From the NCBI GenBank assembly GCA_022511505.1, contig JAFLTK010000021.1, forward strand, positions 1-11,445: a stretch of 11,445 nucleotides of DNA, given 5' to 3'. Numbering within the stretch: the first letter of the stretch is position 1; each line of letters begins with the position of its first letter. The notes under the pieces are model-generated. The model was given only the letters and a program-made list of their open reading frames with translations, had not been told where the DNA came from and searched no databases. The position numbers and the translations under genes were made by a program. This document shows positions 6,089 through 11,445 of this stretch, in pieces. Origin of the DNA: Muribaculaceae bacterium. Its GTDB lineage: Bacteria; Bacteroidota; Bacteroidia; Bacteroidales; Muribaculaceae.

Positions 6089-7564
6089 TTATTTAAGTGC
6101 GTCTTGGAGAGCGTTAAACAGTTCGGTGGCAAGACGGTCACCACCTTTATGGGTCATGTGGATATAGTCTTTGTTGGCAAGACCGTTTTTAGACCATTCG
6201 ACGATAGCGTCCTCGCCACCCATAGCCTCGCGAGTATCCCAGAACAGGCAATGAGCCTGACGGGCAGCGTCTCGCTGTGCCGACACCATGTAGGGGCAAG
6301 ACTTCATTGAGTGAACAGCGCCGCCGCTCTTTTGTCCGCGGTCGCCTACGCCCATCAATAGAATGTCGGCACGCGGATAGCATTTGCGAACGTGGTTAAT
6401 AACGTCAACCATTCGGCTTTGATAGACACTATAGTTGGTTTGATTGGCGCTCATGGCATTAATGCCAAATTCGAGTATAATCAGGTCATAATCAACAAAT
6501 TCGGCCATCTGGCGGCAAAGCTCGGCGCTGATTTTTGTCAGTGTGATTCCCGAAAATCCGCGTGACGACATACAGTCGACGGCGACGCCGGCGTTGCCAT
6601 CGAGCCAAACACCCAGAGCGATAAGTTGCTGGTCGGCTGTCTTTACTTCAAAAGAAGTCGTCGGTGCATTTACCGAAATGCACTGGACGCCGGGTTGACC
6701 GGTAATTTCGTGATTTTCCCATTCCTCGCCTGTCTTAACACTGATAGTGGTGTTGTTAGGCGCAATGAAAAGGAACTTTGACGAATTCCAACTATCGGCA
6801 TGAGGAAGAGCAGTTACGCCATTATAAGTCGCTGTTGCATTGCCGGTTGGCTTAAAATACTGTTCGGCAAGCCACATGAAGTCAAAATTGCATTTGCCGT
6901 TGGCCATGAATGATTTCCAGCCGTTGCCACCTTGCTTAACCGAGCGGCGGAATCCCGGGAAATCGCTGTGCATATTCATGTAGCCGACGCCGCTGCCTCC
7001 GTAGGCAGTCTGCATCTTGGCTCGCAGGTCCTGACACATTATATCGCCCTCGATGTAACTGTCGCCCACAACGGCAATGCGCGCGGTGCGACCGGAGGTC
7101 AGTGCGGCTTTGAAACGCGAAAGCCCGTGATTACCCGAAGTGTAGTCCTCAATAAGCGTCAAATCGCCCACGCGACTGGGCTTAACCTCTTGAATGATTG
7201 TATCATTGGTGTCGGCAACCGTTTGGCGATGGAACTCTTGCTCTTGCTCGGCTTTGAGCAACTCGGGATCTATTTCCTCCTTTTTTTGCGAGGGGTCTCC
7301 ATCGTCGGTAGAGGTGCTATCGGTTACTGTTGTTATAACATCACTGAGAAGATTAAAGTCTTTCACCTTGCCGTTGGTCAGTTTGTTCCAGGGCACCAAG
7401 GATGCTATGATGAGAAGCACCACGGCGACGACCAGGATAATCCAAACATGCCAATGGTGGTGTTTAGCCTCCGATGCCTTTTCAGTCTGTTCATCGGGGG
7501 CCTTACTATTTACCGTTTCTTTATCTTCATTCAGTTTGTTGTTTTCTTCCATCTCTTTTGTCAT
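6089..7564 (-). CDS. Membrane-anchored SGNH hydrolase/acyltransferase
   Basis: The 491-residue protein has a charged cytoplasmic N-terminus (1-34) and a His-rich patch HHHWH (35-39). One transmembrane helix (about 40-58) follows, then a Ser/Thr/Asp/Glu-rich linker to about 125, so it should be a type II inner-membrane protein with a periplasmic domain. The SGNH blocks are GDSY at 167-170 (nucleophile S169), FGIN with N369, and D466-Y-I-H469. As in the next gene, 200 residues separate the nucleophile block from the Asn block. GDSYIEGDI also aligns with that gene's GDSHIQADI, so the two look like tandem paralogues. A role as the acyltransferase partner of the MBOAT protein (PatB-like) is inferred. 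The gene starts 32 bases after menF ends. The start could be Met1 or Met5. Confidence 0.78.
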   Translation of the reverse strand: MTKEMEENNKLNEDKETVNSKAPDEQTEKASEAKHHHWHVWIILVVAVVLLIIASLVPWNKLTNGKVKDFNLLSDVITTVTDSTSTDDGDPSQKKEEIDPELLKAEQEQEFHRQTVADTNDTIIQEVKPSRVGDLTLIEDYTSGNHGLSRFKAALTSGRTARIAVVGDSYIEGDIMCQDLRAKMQTAYGGSGVGYMNMHSDFPGFRRSVKQGGNGWKSFMANGKCNFDFMWLAEQYFKPTGNATATYNGVTALPHADSWNSSKFLFIAPNNTTISVKTGEEWENHEITGQPGVQCISVNAPTTSFEVKTADQQLIALGVWLDGNAGVAVDCMSSRGFSGITLTKISAELCRQMAEFVDYDLIILEFGINAMSANQTNYSVYQSRMVDVINHVRKCYPRADILLMGVGDRGQKSGGAVHSMKSCPYMVSAQRDAARQAHCLFWDTREAMGGEDAIVEWSKNGLANKDYIHMTHKGGDRLATELFNALQDALK

Positions 7565-7596
7565 TAATGATTTATGAAAGTAGATTCATATATTGG

Positions 7597-8661
7597 TTAT
7601 GAGGGGAAACTCCCTGAAATTGCTTTTAACAGGGCATTAGCCTTAGCGCTCGTTTCCTGCCACTCGTCGTCGGGCGAGGAGAGTGCCGTGATGCCTCCGC
7701 CACTGAATATCTTATAGTTAGATGTGTCGCCACTTTGCTCTACTCGCGCGCAACGCAGATTCACCCATGCCCTGTTGTCAATCCTGATATAGCCGGCATA
7801 ATAACATCTGTCATGTTGCTCAAACTTGTCGATTAACTTCATTGCAGTTTCGCGGGGATAGCCCGAAACAGCGGGCGTAGGGCTAAGACGGTCAAAAAGC
7901 GAGTTAGCACCGGCCTCTTTTGGATTGTAGCCATAGACCGGTGTGCAAAGATGTTTGATTTGACCGAAAGCGACATCAACCTCGTCGCCAAGCATAACGC
8001 TCCGGCAATAATCGCCCATAACAGTTGATATAAAGCGAGTTACGATATCGTGTTCACGTCGGTTCTTGATGTCCCATTCGCCCGTCGCTGTTGCCGGTCT
8101 TGTCCCTGCAAGCGACATCGATATTAGTTTTTGGGGATTGGTTGCGTCAAGCAGCAACTCGGGAGTCGCTCCAAGCCAAAGCCCCGTCAGCGGATGGTAC
8201 CAGATGTAACGGAGAGTATCATCAAAGCCTTCAAAGTATTTTGCGGCTACGCTCGTGACGTTTTGCGTTGTAGAAGCATCTATCACCCGTGATATCACCA
8301 CTTTGCTATACGAAGGGCTGCCGCTAAGATGTTTTACTATGCTTTCGATTGAGCAGCAATAGTCTTCATGTGATATTGATGATAAATTAGGGCAATTTTG
8401 CTCATTTTCGCCAATCTCAGGCAGGTCGGCAATTTGCTCGACAGTTGCTGCTATGCCATTGATTGTCACGGCCCTGTGACGCGATATGTCAAAAGGGGAC
8501 AAGGTCATCGATTTTTGCGCGCCTGTCAGATTATCGGTGAAATCCTGAATATAGAAATTGAGAGAGGTCTCGCCTGGTTGCGCAACGGCAAAGAAAGGCA
8601 ACCTGCGCCCGAGCGCAAGTTCAATCTTGGATGCTGTTTCCTTTTCAATGACGTTACACAT
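7597..8661 (-). CDS. menF: Isochorismate synthase
   Basis: MenF converts chorismate to isochorismate, the entry step to menaquinone. The protein has 354 residues, shorter than E. coli MenF and typical of the compact Bacteroidetes form. The chorismate-binding fold is clear: SKVVISR with K120 (the likely general base, like Lys147 of EntC), GATPELLL with E168 (the likely general acid), SMSLAGTRPA (181-190), NRREHDIV with E203 (probable Mg ligand), IKHLCTPV (235-242), LSPTPAVSGYPRETAM (259-274), and IFSGGGITALSSP then EWQET (318-337). Lys at the base position fits isochorismate rather than anthranilate synthase chemistry. The matching menD begins at position 96 on the same strand, so the usual neighbours are split by five genes. 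menF lies 39 bases after rimO and 32 bases before the SGNH gene. An entC-type siderophore role is less likely given menD. Confidence 0.9.
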   Translation of the reverse strand: MCNVIEKETASKIELALGRRLPFFAVAQPGETSLNFYIQDFTDNLTGAQKSMTLSPFDISRHRAVTINGIAATVEQIADLPEIGENEQNCPNLSSISHEDYCCSIESIVKHLSGSPSYSKVVISRVIDASTTQNVTSVAAKYFEGFDDTLRYIWYHPLTGLWLGATPELLLDATNPQKLISMSLAGTRPATATGEWDIKNRREHDIVTRFISTVMGDYCRSVMLGDEVDVAFGQIKHLCTPVYGYNPKEAGANSLFDRLSPTPAVSGYPRETAMKLIDKFEQHDRCYYAGYIRIDNRAWVNLRCARVEQSGDTSNYKIFSGGGITALSSPDDEWQETSAKANALLKAISGSFPS

Positions 8662-8700
8662 ACCTATAATATATAATATATCGCGATACTTTATTGTAAA

Positions 8701-10014
8701 TTACATCTGATCTACTCGACCGAAGAGGTCAAATGCCGTTGCATCGGTAATTTTTACCTCGACCATTTCTCCTGGCTTGAGTTCAGCGGTTTTTTCAATT
8801 AAAACCTCGGGGTCGACCTCGGGAGAGTCAAACTCTGTGCGACCAACAAGCCAGTCGTCATCTTCGCGGTCGATGATGACCTTAATCGTCTGACCTATTT
8901 TCATCTGTTGCAACTCCAGCGATATTTCCTCTTGAATAGCCATGAGTTCATCGAGTCGCGCCTGTTTAACCTCGTCGGGGATGTCATCGGTGAAATCGCG
9001 TGCTGCAATCGTGTCATCTTCACAACAATAGGCAAAAGCGCCCATTCGCTCAAACTTCTGTTCCTTGACAAATTGCTTAAGTTCATCAAACTCAGCGTCT
9101 CCCTCGCCGGGGAAACCGACCATCAAGGTTGTTCGAATATGGATTCCGGGAACGCGTTCACGTATAGTTTTAAGTAACCGACGCGTCTCGTCGCTCGTAA
9201 TGTGACGGCGCATGTTTTTTAGCACCGGGTCTGAAACATGTTGAAGCGCAATGTCAAGATATTTGCATACGTTGTTTCGGCGTGCCATTACGTCGAGCAA
9301 TTCCTCGGGGAAATCGGCAGGGTAGGCATAATGCAACCTTATCCATTCAACTCCCTCTACATCGGCGATTGCATCAACCAGTGTTGCAATATTCAGGCCG
9401 TTGCCAAGGTCCTTGCCATAGCCGGTCAGTTCCTGGCATATTACATTAAATTCCTTGACGCCACGCGAAACGAGCAACTTAACCTCAGCAATGATTTCAT
9501 CAACGGGTCGTGAACGGAAGCGCCCGGTAATCAATGGAATAGCACAAAAAGCGCAAAATCGATTACATCCCTCGGCAATCTTTAGGTAGGCATGATGGGG
9601 GGGAGTGGTTACAAGTCGGTCGTAAGGAAGAACATCGGGACGATTATCGGTCAGAAAACCGACGATTTTATCCCAGTCTGTTTTGCCATACCAACCGTCG
9701 ACTTCTGGTATCTCTATCTTCAACTCATCGCGATAACGCTCGCTAAGACAACCCATTACAATCAGCGACTTTATCTTGCCTTCTTGTCGATAGGGAACCC
9801 ACGACAATATTTCCTCAATAGACTCCTCCTTGGCGTCGCCTATGAATCCACATGTGTTGATGATGACAATATCCGGCATCCCGTCGGTCGATATCCATTG
9901 GTGATTCACATCGAACCCAACGTTAGCCAAACGACGCATCAGTCGCTCTGAATCTACCAGATTCTTAGAGCAACCGAGAGTGTTGACAAAAACGCGTGCC
10001 GGCTTACTATTCAT
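8701..10014 (-). CDS. rimO: Ribosomal protein S12 methylthiotransferase RimO
   Basis: RimO adds a methylthio group to a conserved aspartate of ribosomal protein S12, using SAM and two iron-sulfur clusters. With the ATG start at 10012-10014 the protein has 437 residues. The N-terminal UPF0004 domain has three cluster cysteines: C15 (TLGCSKN), C55 (INTCGF) and C89 (MGCLSER). The radical SAM motif is C150-C154-C157 (EGCNRFCAFC). A TRAM domain follows at about 370-437. TLGCSKN and the EFDSPEVDPEVLI tail identify RimO rather than MiaB. A TTG at 10027-10029 would add five residues and overlap the ftsY stop (ATGA-like coupling). I prefer the ATG, which has AAAGGG just upstream. The segments CQELTGYG and AYCCEDDT look slightly off the usual RimO forms that I recall. 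The gene follows ftsY by 11 bases. Confidence 0.93.
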   Translation of the reverse strand: MNSKPARVFVNTLGCSKNLVDSERLMRRLANVGFDVNHQWISTDGMPDIVIINTCGFIGDAKEESIEEILSWVPYRQEGKIKSLIVMGCLSERYRDELKIEIPEVDGWYGKTDWDKIVGFLTDNRPDVLPYDRLVTTPPHHAYLKIAEGCNRFCAFCAIPLITGRFRSRPVDEIIAEVKLLVSRGVKEFNVICQELTGYGKDLGNGLNIATLVDAIADVEGVEWIRLHYAYPADFPEELLDVMARRNNVCKYLDIALQHVSDPVLKNMRRHITSDETRRLLKTIRERVPGIHIRTTLMVGFPGEGDAEFDELKQFVKEQKFERMGAFAYCCEDDTIAARDFTDDIPDEVKQARLDELMAIQEEISLELQQMKIGQTIKVIIDREDDDWLVGRTEFDSPEVDPEVLIEKTAELKPGEMVEVKITDATAFDLFGRVDQM

Positions 10015-10025
10015 CACCCTTTGTT

Positions 10026-10991
10026 TCAAAGTTTTCCGCCAAACAATGAATCGACAAACTGGCGCTTGTCAAACACCTGAAGGTCGTTGATGCCCTCGCC
10101 GAGACCTATGTATTTAACCGGAATGTTGAACTGGTCGCTGATGCCAATTACAACGCCGCCCTTGGCTGTGCCGTCAAGTTTGGTAATCGCAAGTTCATTG
10201 ACGTCGGTGGCAGCAACAAACTGGCGAGCCTGCTCAAACGCATTTTGACCCGTCGAGCCATCGAGAACGAGCATGACCTCGTGGGGCGCATCGGGAACAA
10301 CTTTCTGCATAACCCGCTTTATTTTCGAGAGTTCGTCCATCAGGCCGCGCTTGGTGTGAAGTCGTCCCGCAGTATCGATTATAACAACATCAACGTCGCC
10401 GGCAACGGCACTCTTAAGTGTGTCAAAAGCAACCGAAGCCGGGTCACTGCCGGTCTGTTGCTTAATCAAAGGAACACCGGCACGTTCGGCCCACACCTGC
10501 AACTGCTCGATAGCAGCCGCGCGGAATGTATCAGCCGCCCCGAGCAACACCTTGTAGCCCGCGGCTTTATATTGTGCTGCCATCTTGCCAATAGTAGTTG
10601 TCTTTCCGGCGCCATTGACACCAACCACCATTATAACGTATGGCTTTTTACCCTCCGGAATGTGGAAATCCTCTAACTCGCTCTCGTTGTCGTTCTCAGC
10701 GAGCATTTCGACAATTTCTTCACAAAGCATCTTGTTCAACTCATCGACGCCACAATAACTCTGGCGACTTGCACGAGCCTTGATGCGGTCGATTATTTTC
10801 ATAGTGGTTTCGATACCAACGTCAGATGTGATGAAAATCTCGGTTAATTCCTCGAGAGTATCATCATCGATGGTATTCTTGCCGGTCAGGGCATGCTTTA
10901 TCTTGCTAAGCAAACCCTCTTTGGTTTTTTCGAGTCCCTTGTCGAGGGTCTCTTTTTTCTCTCTTGAAAACAGTCTTTTGAAAAAGCCCAT
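10026..10991 (-). CDS. ftsY: Signal recognition particle receptor FtsY
   Basis: FtsY is the membrane-associated SRP receptor GTPase that guides ribosomes making membrane proteins to the translocon. The 321-residue protein has a very short A region: a basic start MGFFKRLFSREKK is followed directly by the N domain (about 20-100). The G domain has all GTPase motifs: GVNGAGKTT (124-132), DTFRAAA (154-160), DTAGR (206-210) and TKLD (270-273). KYIGLGEGINDLQVFD (293-308) is typical of FtsY. The lack of an M domain separates it from Ffh. The gene is first in a minus-strand run that continues into rimO. FtsY next to RimO is, to my knowledge, a common Bacteroidetes arrangement. Confidence 0.96.
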   Translation of the reverse strand: MGFFKRLFSREKKETLDKGLEKTKEGLLSKIKHALTGKNTIDDDTLEELTEIFITSDVGIETTMKIIDRIKARASRQSYCGVDELNKMLCEEIVEMLAENDNESELEDFHIPEGKKPYVIMVVGVNGAGKTTTIGKMAAQYKAAGYKVLLGAADTFRAAAIEQLQVWAERAGVPLIKQQTGSDPASVAFDTLKSAVAGDVDVVIIDTAGRLHTKRGLMDELSKIKRVMQKVVPDAPHEVMLVLDGSTGQNAFEQARQFVAATDVNELAITKLDGTAKGGVVIGISDQFNIPVKYIGLGEGINDLQVFDKRQFVDSLFGGKL

Positions 10992-11080
10992 TTCTTAAAT
11001 TATGTGGTTAATGTTGTTTATATCAACGTTTTACAATCGGCAATAGACGTCGAGACACATATTGCCTCTAAATCAAGCAA

Positions 11081-11088
11081 CAAAGGTA
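11081..11088 (-). promoter_or_regulatory. Probable -7 box of the ftsY operon promoter
   Basis: Read on the minus strand this is TACCTTTG, the same octamer as the nrdD -7 box and a full TAnnTTTG match. It gives a leader of about 80 bases before the ftsY ATG at 10991. The -33 region about 19-21 bases upstream has only a weak ACTG, so the call depends on the -7 box. Confidence 0.5.
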
Positions 11089-11125
11089 GCAATTTTCTTT
11101 GATATAACAGTTATCGACTTAACAA

Positions 11126-11148
11126 ATTCAGGGTTATTCAGGGTTATT
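11126..11148. repeat. 10-bp tandem direct repeat, 2.3 copies
   Basis: ATTCAGGGTT occurs at 11126-11135 and 11136-11145, followed by a partial third copy (ATT). The unit is close to one helical turn. It sits in the divergent region, about 55 bases upstream of the DUF4038 gene start and about 135 upstream of ftsY. It may be a regulator site or simple slippage. Confidence 0.5.
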
Positions 11149-11159
11149 GTCGGTGTGAT

Positions 11160-11190
11160 TTTGCCATTTGAAAATTTTTTAATAATTTTA
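11160..11190 (+). promoter_or_regulatory. Possible promoter of the DUF4038 gene
   Basis: TTTG at 11160-11163 and TAATTTTA at 11183-11190 (one mismatch to TAnnTTTG) are 19 bases apart, the right spacing for a Bacteroidetes promoter. The leader would be only about 8 bases, which is short. The surrounding AT-richness makes chance matches likely. Confidence 0.35.
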
Positions 11191-11201
11191 CCGAAAATTC
11201 T

Positions 11202-11445
11202 ATGAATATGAAATCAAGAGTTATCGCCACTATATTTTTAGCCATTATTTTGGTAACGAATGTGCTTGCACAGTCTGATACACCATGGGCTCACGGTCGC
11301 CTCACGGTTGCTCCAAACGGTCGATATCTTTGTCATGCCGACAGCACTCCGTTCTTTTGGCTTGGGGAAACCGCGTGGCTTATGCCCGAGCGTTTAAATC
11401 GCGACGAGGCAGACTATTATCTATCACGCGCGGCCGATGCCGGTT
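11202..11445 (+). CDS. DUF4038/GH140-like secreted glycoside hydrolase, partial
   Basis: This is the first 81 codons of a plus-strand gene that runs off the right edge. The start is ATG 11202, or ATG 11208 two codons later. A signal peptide is clear: a basic start, hydrophobic residues 7-22 and a likely cut after A23 (VLA-QS). The mature start, HGRLTVAPNGRYL then TPFFWLGETAWLM and RDEADYYLSRAADAG, matches the opening of DUF4038 proteins. That group includes GH140 apiosidases acting on rhamnogalacturonan-II. In Bacteroidales such enzymes degrade plant or host glycans outside the cytoplasm. The catalytic residues are outside the window, so the exact activity is open. It is divergent from ftsY, 210 bases away, and is probably functionally unrelated to it. 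Confidence 0.72.
   Translation, partial: MNMKSRVIATIFLAIILVTNVLAQSDTPWAHGRLTVAPNGRYLCHADSTPFFWLGETAWLMPERLNRDEADYYLSRAADAG

Noticed and set aside
6932..7567. Plus-strand open frame of 211 codons opposite the membrane-anchored SGNH gene
   Set aside because: It is a shadow of the SGNH gene. The hydrophobic part mirrors the opposite strand of the transmembrane and linker codons.
8679..8688. 10-bp palindrome TATCGCGATA upstream of menF
   Set aside because: It is a perfect palindrome but short, in an AT-rich 39-base gap, with no promoter elements around it. It is not strong enough to call an operator.
10015..10029. TTG start for rimO overlapping the ftsY stop
   Set aside because: Possible, but ATG at 10012-10014 has a better codon and AAAGGG upstream, and the family's conserved part begins after it.

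Overview
The window looks like a chromosomal segment of a gut-type Bacteroidales bacterium. The evidence is anaerobic metabolism (class III ribonucleotide reductase), menaquinone genes, RimO and FtsY of Bacteroidetes character, promoter-like sequences of the Bacteroidetes TAnnTTTG type, and a DUF4038/GH140-like glycan hydrolase at the right edge. The family (for example Muribaculaceae or Bacteroidaceae) cannot be fixed from the sequence alone. I see no tRNA, rRNA, insertion sequence or CRISPR array.

Layout from left to right. The first 96 bases hold the N-terminus of menD on the minus strand, cut by the window edge. A 324-base divergent intergenic region follows. It is rich in inverted repeats and carries a good Bacteroidetes promoter for nrdD-nrdG on the plus strand, the anaerobic ribonucleotide reductase and its activating enzyme. 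nrdG ends 20 bases inside the 3' end of a long minus-strand gene run. In transcription order that run is ftsY, rimO, menF, a membrane-anchored SGNH protein, a secreted SGNH protein and an MBOAT acyltransferase. Gaps within the run are only 8 to 39 bases, so it is probably one operon or a chain of coupled units. To the right of ftsY, a 210-base divergent region with a 10-bp tandem repeat leads into a secreted DUF4038-type hydrolase that runs off the window.

How the genes fit together. NrdD and NrdG supply dNTPs without oxygen. MenF and MenD catalyse the first two committed steps of menaquinone synthesis, but here they lie about 7.5 kb apart. The three-gene block MBOAT + SGNH + SGNH is the most interesting part. 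The two SGNH proteins look like diverged tandem paralogues, each with about 200 residues between the nucleophile block and the Asn block. This recalls the PatA/PatB/Ape1 layout of peptidoglycan O-acetylation clusters in Gram-negatives. I infer that it adds, and perhaps removes, acyl groups on a periplasmic glycan; the substrate is not proven by the sequence.
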